DNA of 64,000 nt from Mactra quadrangularis. Lineage: Eukaryota; Mollusca; Bivalvia; Venerida; Mactridae. A program made the position numbers and the translations under genes. Below are positions 24,201-39,200 of the stretch, piece by piece; the stretch's first letter is position 1, and every line of letters begins with the position of its first letter. Location of the stretch: contig CM046304.1 of NCBI GenBank assembly GCA_025267735.1, forward strand, positions 6,386,001-6,450,000, in the 5' to 3' direction. The notes under the pieces are model-generated. The model was not told the origin of the DNA, did not search any database, and saw only the letters and a program-made list of their open reading frames with translations.

Positions 24201-27200
24201 CTGTTTATATATAAGTCATATTCGTACACTTTCATATTCACTAATGAGCCATATTTGCAGTTGGTACCGCTAGGAGCGTACCACGACAAATGTATAATCA
24301 ATTAACATAGTGAGCCATCCATAAAACAAATGTAATAATAAAGTCAGCATATAATGTCTTTGCTACACACCTGTTTAAATTGTACCATATCATTTATCCA
24401 TTTCTCTATACTGGAAGAGAATTTCATTGGACTAACAGGAATGGTTAAGCAAATTGTATTGGTTCAAATATAGGTCAAAAGTTGGCTTTACTGCCCCGAA
24501 AATATGATTATGAAGAATTTATAAAAAGATAATAAAACTATTACCTAACATTTTATCAGCAAACTGACTAGCTAGTTTAGCATCCCCTAACATTACAGGA
24601 CAAATAGGATGTTGTCTATCACCCTGTAACAAATGAAAAGAGAATACAGTATTGTAAACACTGAAATGAAAGTCTATGGTTGGAACATAAAATAATCAAA
24701 GCACTGATAGTACTGATGGAATGGTGCTTCTGATATACAGTCAAAATTGCCCATGCGACCATGTGTATTAAGCGACCTTTGTCTTAAGCGACTACTTCGG
24801 AATCCCCCCGAGCATTTTCACACTGTTTTACTATTGCATTAAGCAACTTTTGTCTAATGCGACCAGCGACCAGTAATTAGCGACCCATAAACGGACCACT
24901 GATGTGCAATCAGTGACCAGTAATTAGCGACAGGCGACCCATAGTTGCCTATAGTTGCAAACAGGATAATTGCTATGCAAACTGACTGCTTTTAAGTTGC
25001 ATTTCTGCTATCCGGTGTTGTCGGCGCTCTCCACAATTTTGAACTGAATTTATATTGGTAAATAAAGTTAAGCTTCACTCGAACAAATTTTTTTCTAGAT
25101 AAGTCATTCTTACAACCAACTCTGTCAATATTACACCCAGAGCGGACCGGATACTGGCTTTTTTACCCTATTATTTCATTCAAATTCAATTCTTACAAAT
25201 GCCGTAACCCAATTTGACTTTGGATTGTCTTGGTGATTATTGTACGATCATTGTGGCAACCTGAAAGTACTTGTCAATGAAGGAGTTTAAATGGATTAAC
25301 TGTCTGTCTAAGGGTGGAAATTGACTTTATTATGCTTTTATCATGTGTATTTTTCATTTACCTTTCCATTGGTAATAAAACGAGTAAAACGTTCAGACCT
25401 AGATCGATGTCGGTACGCTATAATTTTTGCTATGCGTTTTTTAAGCAATCTGTTAAGACACTACGTAACAGAAAAATGTCCAAATGAAAAAAGTTACGAG
25501 TCTTATATTAAGGACTTATACAGTTTAGTGAATACGAGTCCTGATCCCTTTATGTAAAACAAGTTAGAAACCCAAAAGAAATAGGTGTCATTTCCAGTGA
25601 TGTTTTTTTACTAAGAGACCGTTTTATTAAGAGACCGGTTTTGGTCTTTCCCTTGGGCGGTCGCTTAATACAAGTTTGACTGTAGTAAATTAGCAATACT
25701 ATGACATTCTATATTTATATTTACATATAGTAAAACATATATATTATAAAGATGATATGTCAATACAATATGTGTTAACTTAAACTAAACTATTACTTGA
25801 TATCCATTTTTTTCATTGCATACGTAAACATAGCCAGTTTCATTAAAAACCAATATTTCAGGGTGAAATATTATGGCAATTATAAGTTTTAGTTTAGTTA
25901 GTTTAAACATACTTTTTGGAAGGAATTTTTTTCAAAAAATTCCTTTCTATGTTGGCATTCTGCGAAATTTGAAAAAAAACGAACAACACCTCAATAGAAA
26001 ACAAATGAGTTATTAATGCAACCAAGAAAATGCTGCAGCAGAAAAATATGTTTACTATCAAACATAGATGAGTGGAAAAAAACTTTTTTAAACAAATACT
26101 TAAAATTATGATACTAAATGTTTTTTCCCATCAATCTAACATTACTGCAACTGTGTACAATGAATATTTATTTTGTATTATTGGCACTTGTATCTGCTAC
26201 ACGCTTGTACATATATAAACATCTTTAGCTGATGATAATCACAGCTGGAGTTTACTGTGAGAACATAGAGCGATGGGCAGATTTCAAAGTTAAGCAACAA
26301 AAAAATTGTAAGGTTAGTGGTTGAATGGGTGACCATTGTAGATTGATGTAAGCTTGATGTATCAATGTTTTTTTTGTTTTTTTTTTTGTTTAACACCGTA
26401 GGAACACATTGTGTAGGTAACATATATCACGGCAATCAGTCCAACTGCTTACTGTTCCTGAAAAGGCTAAATCTCTGGATTTAGCTGTTAACCAACTACT
26501 AGGCACAAGTCAGTGACTGACTACTGTATAGCATGATTTAGAATCAGTGGAAGGAGGCAAAATGATCGTAGAAAGTATTTTATGACAAAGCATCACAAAA
26601 GTATGCTCCCCCCAGGAATCGAACCTACAACCCCTCAATCAGTAGAATAATGTGCATGTAAAATGAATATGAAACACAGTTGACAATGAATGATAAGGAG
26701 ATAATGATGGATATTGAAATAGTAACTGAAATCTTAAAATTGTTAAAAAATTCCTTCCAACAGTACTTTCAGTACTTTGATTTTACATATCTTCACATAA
26801 ACTTTACAATGTAAAATAACTATCCCATATCTATAATTCAAGTCAAAGTGGTTAGTCAATAAATAAACCAAAACATGGCCTATATAACATGATGTACAGG
26901 TTGTATTCTAGGTCATGTGTGTTTTTGTACTTTAAACAATAGACTTGCCCTCTAAACTGGTGAATAAGCTAATGCATGAATAGCATTTTACTGATTCAAA
27001 CAGACCATTTTATATGTAAGATTTATTTTGAATAGTGTGTATGCACATTGTAAATTTTATATAATGATGTTTATAAATTAAGTGTAAACTTATTAAACCA
27101 CAAAAACTGTTAAAATAATTCACCCCTAAATATTGGTGTGTAATGAAACTGGCTGTGTTTATATATGCAATGTTTACGTGGACGACCTGTACAGGTCGTA

Positions 27201-30200
27201 TTCTAGGTCATGCGTGTTTTTGTACTTTAAACATTGGACTTGTCCACTGAATAGGTAAATATGCTGATCCATCAACAACATTTTACGGATTAAAACATGC
27301 AACTTAGATGTATAACATTTGTCTTAAATACTGTATTTGCACATTTTAAATTATATATAATGGTATGTTCATAAAATAAGTGTCAAATAAAAACTATAAA
27401 ACTGAAAAAATAATACACCCCTAAATATTGTTGTGTAATGAAACTGGCTATGTTTACCTATACATGGTATATTACATGTATGATAAATTGTTATTGTTAA
27501 ATCTTATTCAACGGTCAGTGATGAATCCTCACTGATTTAAATACTTGTAACAGTACATTTACTTCTGATCTCACAATCAATAATATTAATATGCATTCCT
27601 GTACTGGGATTATCAACCAAATATCAAGTATTTAAATCAGCGGGACATATGTATGTGCCACTGACAGTTTAATAAAATTTATCAATATACACCCTTATAT
27701 ATGTCAGGGCTCGAATTTAAGCTCGCATACTTGCAAAATGTAAGTGGATTTTGAAAATTAGGAGTGACTTTAATTTCAACTTGCAAATTTTTGCGAGTTG
27801 AAATCACTGCCAAAAATATTACTGTCCACACTAATGAGGTTAAAATCAGCATTAAAACGACCAGATAAATCAACATTATCAATTAAAGATTCACTGTAAA
27901 AACATGTTTGATATTCTTTGTCTATCCCAAATTAATAGTTACTGTTTATGCTATTGACAAAATGCGAGTGATTTTTTTTCCTTTTGCAAGTTGAAATAAA
28001 ATCAACTCGCAAAAATTTGCAAGTCCAACTTTTTGTTAAATTTGAGCCCTGATATATATATAGATAAAATTTTATAGATCTGTGGGTTGATAACCTGGAT
28101 TACAGAGGAATGAAAAACTGCACGTTCTTGGTTTCAATAATCAATTTATCAAACTTTGTATATATTTAAACACTAGAGCAAATTTGTTATATCCAAGATT
28201 ATTTTAGATTGCAAGTGTTTTATAGCCTTGTAAAATCATGATTTATCTCAATATTAGTCACACATTCAAAACAACTAATAAAAGATGCACAACATTTTCT
28301 CACTGCAATATATTTAATTAAACAAAGTATCAAAATGGATGGTCTTTAAGTAGTGGAATATTCTTCATCAATACAAGGATCTATTTCTTCATGTACTCAA
28401 ATTAATCATTTAGGATTTATAAGTCATCAAAACTCAAATGTCAGGCAATCTAGCAGCACGATGTCTACACAAGTTTGTGAGATGGTCACAGTGATCATGA
28501 TTTGATTAATGAAAAATCTCAAGAATATACAATATCCAAGGTGGTCATTATAGCAAGAACTAACTATAATTATTTGGTACCCTTTACAAAAAAGTAATCT
28601 GACCAGTTTTTCATAATGTGTAATATTTTCACCTGCAAAATCATATATTAGACCGATTATAAGCAATCAGCAATTTTTATTAGCCCATATCAAATTGACA
28701 AGCCCTGGGCTCCCGGCTAGTAGATAAAGTCAATGACTTTGTTTATTTCAATGTTCCCCTCTACCAAATATTAACCTACAAATTTCTAATCTGTACAAAA
28801 AATATTTGTTACATTCATATGATGTATTAGCATTATAAGATTTTATAGTAGTCAGTGTTTTAGTAGATTTTGTAATATTCAGTGTCTTGCAGATGCTTAT
28901 TAAATGTATGCATGTGTTGCATGCTCTTTATTGATGGAGATTAAAGACTTGATAAACAATCTGATTGATTTGATTAAATAATTTAATGTTCCATTCTGAC
29001 TTACCGCTAAGTTAAAGCCTGCCTCTGTCATCTTAGATCTGAAGAGCTCTGTGTTTGACAAGACTTTTTTTGGCAAATCTGTATTTTCCATGATCAGGTC
29101 AAGGGACTGAAAGTATAGGAAATAACAAAAACATAATAAATCAAAGCACTGAAACCACTGAATTGTCCCAAATAATAAAGATACAAGAAGTTTTATTTAA
29201 AGTTGGATATATATATATATAGTGTGACAATATTAACCCGAGCTTGAACTACCTAATTAAAATAATTACACACTTCACTTACATACTTACTGTATGTGCG
29301 TATAAGGTTATATTGTCCGTTTTTTCTCAACTGTCAAAGCTTGAATAATTACACGGTGACTGAGTGCATTGTTTTTGTACTGGCAGCCTAATTGTTATTA
29401 AAAATATCTTGACTAAAACATATCATACGGCATAAACAGCTTAACTTGATCATTACACACACTTTCAGAAACTCATGAATGTATTACCACAATGATTTTA
29501 ATAAACGCATTCACCGTGAAGTTATTCTTGTTTCGACAGTTGAGAAAAAACAAACAATACACATGTCTAAAACAATCAATGTGACTATAAATCAATTTTG
29601 TAGAAGTGGCATGTTATTAATATTGTACTTTTAACTTTGGACATTTTAGTTTTGGGGGAAACAAGCAAGTCTGGGATATTGTGACACAGTTTCAAAGTAT
29701 TTATTCTTATGAAAACAAAATTAATCGTTAAGAACGTTTTTTTTTTTAAAGCTTCCGATAAAGCACGATTTACAAATGAAGACAAAAATAAACTGTAAAT
29801 ACTGAGTTTAAAAAATTCTTGCATCAAGGTCAAGCTCAGGTTAAAATTGTCAGACTATATATACAGATAATGAAATAAAACATAAGCTATTTTCCAACAA
29901 GATTATGGGATGCACAGTTTGAGTTGTCCTAAAATGGAATTTTATCTACAGTGAGAAAAGATAAAAGTAATACAAAGGCCTATTTAAAATGTACATTATT
30001 TAACATATTACCATACAGGTCTATCAAACTTTAATCTTCAGGTAGGTCTTTCAAATACTTATATAATATACATCACTCATAATGTATGGTGGCATATTTC
30101 TGCCATCAGTTATAACTATATTATAAACAATGTGGGGTTTCACTGCAGTACAAACTGTCACTCTTACAGTGAAATTATGTGTAAAAAAAATAAAAATATG

Positions 30201-33200
30201 TAATCTGTGTTTTGTGCTTTTCAGCAATAATGTGTAAGAAACTTTGTTTGTACCACTTCAGCATGGATGGAAAAAAACATAGATAGGAGTTCTATATTGG
30301 GTCTATTATGTACTGATAAACAACAGAAGTATGCCATCATATTTATAAATCCCAATAACAAGATAATACGTATAGGTTATTAAACAGGACAAGTGTGCCT
30401 TAAGGAAGATATCGGCACACTTGCTTAGGTATTGGCCCGAGGGCTTTAGCCCGAGGGCCAATGTCGGTGAAAGTGTGCCGATATCGACTTAAGGCACACT
30501 TGCCCTGTTTCATAACCTTTTTATTGCATATGTTGACCAATTCATGAAACGATGACTTTTCTACAACAAAAATACATTTTCTCGATGTACCGCGCTATTT
30601 TGCACGTTGACGTTACGTCACATGTATTGTTTTGTTTATTCAACGTCGAAACGTCGGAATCTTATGAACGCTTGTTATAAAACGTAAGTCTTGATAAATT
30701 GTTGATTATCTTATTTATTTTCACTTTGAAAAAAACACACGTCGTAAAATTGAATATTATAGCTTCTTGTTGCTAATTACGTACGAATTTCACGTGCGGA
30801 AAGTCTGCGGTTGTTGGACTGCAGGTGCGTAATGACCGGAAGTTGCCTCAATATCGATTTTTGGCACACTAGGAAGTGGGCCAAATATCGATATTTTGGC
30901 ACACTTGCTCAATACCGGAATGTATTGCCCACATTGAGGCTATATTGGCGCACTTCCACGTCGATTTTGTTACTATTTATAGTAACATATGCAATAAATA
31001 TATCTACGTTAACCATAAATTAAGATAATAGAAATACAAAAACTACTTTGATGGATCGATGAAACACTAGTCCTAACTACATGTACACATGAAAGAGTGT
31101 AGCCTAGTTTTGCCCTGATCAATGGATGGTAAATCATAAGATATAAAGACAGTTTATAAACATGCCTATATTTCAAGATTTCCTTTGATGAGTCAGGTTA
31201 TCTGTGCTGATATCTTCAACAAGTTCAAAAATGCAGTACAGTGAAACTGTAAGCGGCTGGCATAATTCCAAAAATATGTCCAGGGGTTGGGAATAAATTC
31301 ATAGACAAATTTAATACCAGTATTGACCCAGATTTTGCTTAATTGACAAAAAAGTCGTAGAAATTGAAACAAAATTTACCATTGTTAGTGTATATTGATA
31401 TTGTGACTTTAGAGTTGACTAAACAACATCTGTTTTAAATATTGGGGTTTGAAAATTAATCAATCTATGAGTTTATTTTTTAGAGTATGCAAAAATGCTG
31501 GCGTCACTCAAAAGGGCAAAGCCTTAGCCCTGCATTCCATAAATATGCATTCATGTCAAAATCTGTGAATTAGAATAATTTATGATAAAGAACTGGCCTC
31601 TTATTGTAAAAAATCTGCCATTTTTTTTAGTGATATACCTAATAAGTATATATAGTGTTTTTGTCCCACGAACTGGCCACCTAAGAGTGAAACCACACTC
31701 AATGACAGTTTCAGATGAACCACTGATTTATACCGATTGCTAAAATGCGTAAATATTGACCCGACCTGACCTATCACATTTGCATCTAATAATTATCTAC
31801 ACATATCCCGATGAAAATCAGAACCATGCCTATTCTACACTTCGGCAGCGATTGTAAAATTATAGAAGTATGTTTATACACATAATCCTCACGGCCACGG
31901 TGTAATCGAGCTTTAATACTACATTCGTATTCAATGTAATGAATATTCTTGCATAAAGGTCAGGTCGGGGTCAATTTTTACGCACTATACATGTGCAACT
32001 AGACTGAATTCATGGCAGTTATGAAAGGACAGTTGTAAATTTGTGACTATTAAAAAGTAGTCCTATACTTGCTAAACTTTTCTGTTTTTTCAAATCTATA
32101 CTAATGTTATAGTTTGTTTTTTCTCAACTGTCAAAACATGAATAATTTCATTCAAACATGAATTTGTCTTACACTTGTGATATTGCAATAGTGTGTATTC
32201 GATCACCGTGAAATTATTCAAGCTTTGACAATTAAGAAAAAATGGACTTTATCTGTAATGTAATTTGTATCAATTGTTAAAACTGCACTTGCATGAAAAT
32301 TGATGATGTACTATGTACTAATCTAAAATAAATTATCTCTTCTCTTTAATTCCTAAATAAACTTAACGAAACTTCTAAGTACCCCGATTTCAAAATAGTA
32401 AGAAGTTTTTATTTTTCAACATTCATGTCCGAGCGATAATGGAAATGTGTATAGGACCATAATCTCGTCTGCTTGCATGGTTTTCATGCTTCTTAATTGA
32501 TGCAAAACAGTATCTGTCATGCATGTGTTGAAAAGAAGAAATGGACACGTGCTTCTAGTGCAAAATTTCCATGTGGTCAGTTTTAGTGAAAATCAAGTGT
32601 GTTAATAAGCACGACAAAAAATCAATAAATGGCCCGAATGTCCCTACAAGACCAAGGAATTGCCATAGGTCTTTTACAAGGTGGTGCGTCACCTGCAGAG
32701 ATAAGATTTCTAATTGCTATTTTCTGTTAAGTCATAGCAATTAGAAATCTTTCAATTACCGCTTTTTGCACAACAAACCCGATTTTGCATCAATATAGAA
32801 GCATGAAAACCAATACTAGAAGTCTTGTGAAGTATAGATGGTTTTGGTATTAGTACTAGAGCAGCAACAATCTGATTCTATGCATTGAAAATGGATTGCG
32901 ACAGCGCTAATTCGATTTTGATTTGGAACATGTGATTTTTAAGGTATCAAACCCGCCATAAACATGTCTATAAAAGTCATAAGGATTTAAAACTTTTAGG
33001 TGCAATGATAAACTAGAGATATATAAATCAGTATGAAAATTCATTTTCTTTATTGATCTTGTTCTTAAATAAATTTGATAATAATTTAAGTAACAATGCT
33101 ATTTTATCAATATAAGATAGTTTTAAGCTGAAATGAATGTATTACTGAACATTTTAATGAAATATAAAATTAAAAGAATCAAATCAAGAAAAAAAATCGA

Positions 33201-36200
33201 TAGAAAATATTTAAATCACATCGAATCAAAATTCAAATGAATCGTTGCAGCCCTAATTAATACATGCATGTAGATAGAAATCAACAATATGATATATTTA
33301 CCTTACTGGCACAAGCTACCACAGGTGGAGGTAGTGAGTTAGAGAAGAGATAAGGTCTAGCTCTTTGTCTTAATAAAGTTACCAGCTCCTGTGGTCCTGC
33401 AGTATATCCACCTAGAAATAGATTTACATTGAGTTTATTTATTTATACTGGGTCCTTAACATTAGGACAACGATCATAGTCATCAATGATGATACCGCAA
33501 ATATCAGAAAGTCAATGACCTTGAACTATCATAATCATAAAAACACTCTTCTTTTTTAAACTGGGTTGAACGGAATATAAACACAATTTCTTAGACTATT
33601 TTACACCGTCCAACTCACCTAACCTAGCTTTCCTAGATCCTTAATTTGTCTACAACCAGTAATCATCTATCCTTTTACAAGTCCGGAAACTTCTCCATAT
33701 ATCTTTTTAATGGAGGAAAATTGACCTTATTGCCACATTTTCATGAAAGGGTATAACCTCTGCAGGTTGGATTCAAACTCGTACCTCCTTTGGGAAACTA
33801 CACTCATATTGGCTACAAACTGCGCTATCTACACAGATTATCACATTATAAGTAAAGAGACTGAACAATCTTTATTGCACATAAAAGCATTACAAGAAAT
33901 ATAATGTGGAAACCACATTAAAGCCGGATTTTTCTGCAGATGGGAAAATTTAGATCAAGTTAATGTTGTTACAATGAACAAAAAAAGTCATATTTAATAA
34001 ATTGCATAAGAAAAGGTATACCAAGGGATATAACTCATCATGAAGGAAGAAAGAGTGTTTTAATCCACAAAATATTTGAAATAAGATAAACTTAGCTGAT
34101 AATGCAAAAAAAAATACAAAGGGAAATAATCCATAATTTAGTCAGGTAGAGTTGTGGTTACTTTCTAATTCTGTTCAACACATGATGTGTAAAATCATTG
34201 TATGAACATTTCATCAAGATCTGACCCTAAATGGCAGAGGTATCTAACAAATTGAATACCATTGATATCATTTAACTGAGTTATTTCAAATTTACAGACT
34301 AAAAATGAAACATCACTCATGGCCTAAACAATCGTGTATTTGTTAACTTTGACATGGGAAGTTCCAATATGGCATCTAAATATGTCGGAGGTTATTTGTA
34401 GCAAATGGCCGAGGAGTTCCATATGATCAGTTTGGGAAGATGAATAACCTCCCTTGATATGAGAACTCATACAGTTCCATTCAAAATTACTTATACACAC
34501 ATGTAAAAACTGTGGTTGTTCATTCATACAATTCATACAAAGTTATTTTTGATGTACTAACACAATAGCGAAGTTTAGACAGAAAATAATCAAACAACAA
34601 CAACAACCTACCTGCAGCGCCCCCTACAGCTTTCCCTAATGTTGAGTTGATTATATCAACTTTGTTATCAAGATTGAAATACTCCTCTGTACCTCTGAAA
34701 TACAATTCTAACATAGTCAAATTTTCACAATATAAACATAGGAGTATGTGCTATACGTTATTTCCCAATAAAACTTAGTGCTTTTACAATAAGGAACTTT
34801 GGTCAGTTATCTTTCCTTGATAAAATCTGAAGCAATCCGATAGGTAAGAAGGTCCTATTAGTTGGAATCCTCAGATTTTATCATGATAGACCTATGTAAG
34901 GATAATAAAATATTTCATCTAATACCTTTCTTGTTAATTAAGATATTAACAGGATTTATGAAGTCTAGATAGTTCTTTACCCTAAAAATACTTAGTTTGA
35001 ATTTCAAACAAATTAACTGATTTACAAAACAGTTATTTAAGATTAATAGTGGCAAATTGACATTGAAAAGTAAGGGTAAAATCGGAGCAGTCCAACTGAT
35101 TGGACCTACCTATTTGAACAGTATACAAGGGGAAATAACTGACTAAGGTCCCTTATTTATCGCAATGTTTATAGAACTAGGCAGAAAATATTGCAACAGC
35201 TTATGAAATATGATAACAAAAGACAAGTATAATATCTTTCATTCATTACAGCATGTTTATCATTTTGCAACAATTGAATTTATAAAACAACATTCTGTTG
35301 CAAAATTATTCATGAGTTATTATCTCACTTTAATATGAAAAAGGTGTAATTTTAGAAATAAACAAAATAATTGATATAGTTAATATAATTTGAACATTGG
35401 ATATGATGAAAATGTTACAATTAGATACCAGTTTTCAGTGAACATTTCTGTGGTTTTAAAAATGGTTTTGTATTGGAGGAATTCCAACTTTAGCAAATTC
35501 ATGATATTCAGTCAGAATTTGTGTGCGGCATCATGAAGTAAGAGGTGTTCAAACACTAACCTTCCAGTAGCACCAAAGAATCCAGTAGCATGACATTCAT
35601 CAATAAACACCATAGCTTCATATTTATCAGCAAGATTACAAATATCTCTGTAAATAGAACATGTATATGATAGTTAAAGTCTGATTCCATGTATGTGTTC
35701 AGTTGACTTTACAATCTTGTATGATAACTCCTTCAGGCAGGCGATCCTTCAAATTACCAATTTACACCTGGGTGGAATGGAACAATTGCAGATAATTTTC
35801 TAGTTCAAGGAAATCAGCAGTGCCTCTATAGTGGGTTTTGTACCAGGGACCTCTTGATCCCCAAGCATGCATCCTACTACTGGATCACTATACTTATAAT
35901 GATAAACAAATCAATGAAAGAATTAAAAATTAAAATATAAGCAAATGCATATTCACTCAGAAAGTTTCAATATTTTACATAATGTCATCTATGTAAGTAA
36001 TAGTACACACCACCACTGAGGGCCTTTTGGTCTAATAGTGACCGATCAGTCAGCCCTGTAACATATGGTGGACTGAATTTTTAGCCAACGGTTGTGGTCT
36101 ACTATATGTTAGAGGGCTGACTGGGAGGTCACTATTAGACCAGAAGGCCATCAGTAGTGTGTACTATTTCTTATATCATACCGCACAATTTCAAACACTT

Positions 36201-39200
36201 GATTTTTTGCAAAAGCAAAAAAAATAAACATTGTTAAACATTTAATAGGTAAAAACTAATAGCATAAATTTTGTTTACAGTGCTGAAATTTTTTTTGCTC
36301 TGTGAAAATTACAATGTGGATTACACACCACTTAACAAATGTTTAATGCTATTCACTGGATGTGACTTCAGAGGGCCATTATCATATCAGAGGGCTACTA
36401 TCACATTATAATGGCCTGATAAGTCTTATATATGAAAGAAGAAGCAATTTTATATAACTAAAGGTATAACATATTTTAATATTGAACACATACACAGCTG
36501 TTATAATTTACACCCTCATTTATAAAACTAATTTCATTTTTCTGTGTCAAATTCCACTTTTCTATGTTAAATTCATAACAACATATACAGTTTTCTATAT
36601 ATTGTAAAAACACTCATTCAATAAAGCCACATCAAAGATTAAATATACTAACTTTAATGGTGCAACATTACCATCCATACTAAACACACCATCAGTAGCA
36701 ATCAATCTTCTTCTACAAGACTGGGCATCTTTTAATTGTTCTTCTAATTCTAATAAAATTAATACGAAGACACATTTATATAAAATTTTGGCAGGGTCTA
36801 CATATAAGTTGTATAAGAGTAAATTTCTGCAGGGTCCAAATTCTGGGGCTTATCAAAAATCTGATAAGTTTTTAAAGCTGATAATTTCTGTGAGACTAGT
36901 GTTTGATTTATTCTTTAAAGTTTACACAGTAAAAACATGTGAACACATACTAAATGACATACACAACATAATGGTACAATAATCAATTAACAGATGTTTC
37001 ATGCTTATGTGTTGAGTGTCAGCATGCCTGTAATATCAAATTCCACCTAGGATATCAAATTAATTTTCAGTTGAGCAACCATCAATATGAATATGAATTG
37101 ATGATCAACTATTTGTATTAATTCACAAACATGTAATTACAAATCATTGCCCTGTGATCATTTGGATGCATGACCAATATATAAACTTTTGGAAACACAT
37201 ATATGGCTAAAATTGATACTAATTTATTTTAGCTCCAATGTGAAACAAGTTCTTACAACTTAGAATAATCCTGTTTGAGTCTGTTTCCTGGTTCCCCAGT
37301 ACTGAGCTATAGTTGAATAAATTTAAGTTTCTTGCTCAAGAAAACAACGGACTAGGCTTTTGATGGGATTCAAACCTACGTGAAGATGGCTATCTAATGA
37401 TTACCAGTCCAACATCTTAGCAATTCAGCCACACCCGAATATATTCAGAGAGTGATATATATTGTACTGACTTATTCAAAGTACATGTGCACCTCACTTA
37501 AAATTACTGCAACACCTCTGCCATCTGAGACATAGATTTTGTTACCTACCAGCCATATCCTTATGTTTATATCTGTACCGTTTAGCTTTACATAATCTTA
37601 TACCATCAATGATGGAAGCATGATTTAATTCATCAGATAACACAGCATCGTCTTCTGACAGTAATACTTCAAACAAACCAGCATTAGCATCAAAACAACT
37701 TATATATAATATAGCATCCTCCTTGCCATGAAACTTGGCCAGTTTTTCTTCAAGCTCTTTGTGGATGTCCTGTTAAGTATAATAAAGAAGAAATAATCAT
37801 GAACATAAAACTATCAATGAAAAAGTAGGGTTGGGTATCTTCAAACACAGAAGCTTGAAGTTCTATATCGTAGTTTGAAAATTCCCTCCTTCTTATAATA
37901 AAAACTACAAGATTGCAACGCTTCAATCGCCCTACTGTGGTAGTAGTTGTCAAACTTGCTTAAAAAACCCAATGAAACAAAGACTAATTACAGAACCATT
38001 TAGCTATTTGATAAACAAGACATTAATGTAAATGAAAATTCTAAGCTGCTCATCCTCCAGGAGGAGTTGCTTCCAAAACATTTGTCGAGCCCTGGTAAGG
38101 GAAACTTTATTTATCACAATTCCCTAGTTTCCTCTCATATATGAGCACCAGAGGACATTCAACCAGATATATGGTAAAATACTGCTGAACAGACTGTCTG
38201 CGTCACTCTTTCTTCCCCTCAGCAATACGCCTGTGGAACAAGCTCCCTGACAGTGTAGCGATCAAGGGGAGCCTGGCAGTGATCTAATGACTTAAATACC
38301 TGTACAAAGTTTTATTGATTTTAATCACCTACTATTTTAATTTTTAAACTGGCACCCCACGATGACGTTGCTTGTTGTCATCATTGTACGACAATTTCTG
38401 AATAAGGAATCTGTACAGTAAAGGAATAAGAAGAAGAAGATGATAGTGTAATTATTATTATGCTCTAATCTGTCAGCCATTTTTGATGAGCTATGACGTC
38501 ACCACTCCGACCACACCACCTATTTTGCAGGCACAGTGAGAACATGTTCCGGACATGGTTCCTGTTCAGTTGATAGCTTTTTTCTCTGTCCGGAAGGTTC
38601 CGCACAGCAAATCGAATGTGCCCACAGGGTGTATGATAGCTATTTTTCAGGTGGAGGTGAATATTAATATTAATTTCCCTTTTTTTTAAATTAGTGATGT
38701 TGATTAATATAGAAAATATTTTGAAAAGTTTTTGCTGATGGTATAACAAGCAAAAAAGATATTTGTTTTCTGGTATTGGGAAACCCCATATAAAGGAACA
38801 TAACTCTACAAAACTGTTAAATGTAAACACATTTCACAGTTACCTCCCATTAAAGTTAGTGAAAATTTGAATTTTGAACGACATGTTTTTTCCTTGAAAT
38901 GGCTCATCATACTGAAGTTTAAATCTATTAGGCCTACATTTTCTTGATTATCAGTAATAATGTCATTCTAAAAATAGACGGTGAAGACCCCTAGTGTACA
39001 TAATGGTAATAGTCCTTTTTTGCGGCCCAAATGAAAACAAAGAAAGCAGTATCAGTTAGGCAGGAACAATATTTAAGTCCTTGCTTATACTTTTGTGGGA
39101 TTTAAGTAAAGTTCTATTTCTAAGATAAAATACATAATATTTGTTGGGCCACTTTGATATATAGTTATATGTAATTTGACTTTTAAAATCTAACTAGGAG

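Noticed and set aside
38465..38830. 121-codon minus frame in GCAT intron 4
   Set aside because: No domain or splice relation to GCAT exons; composition looks intronic.
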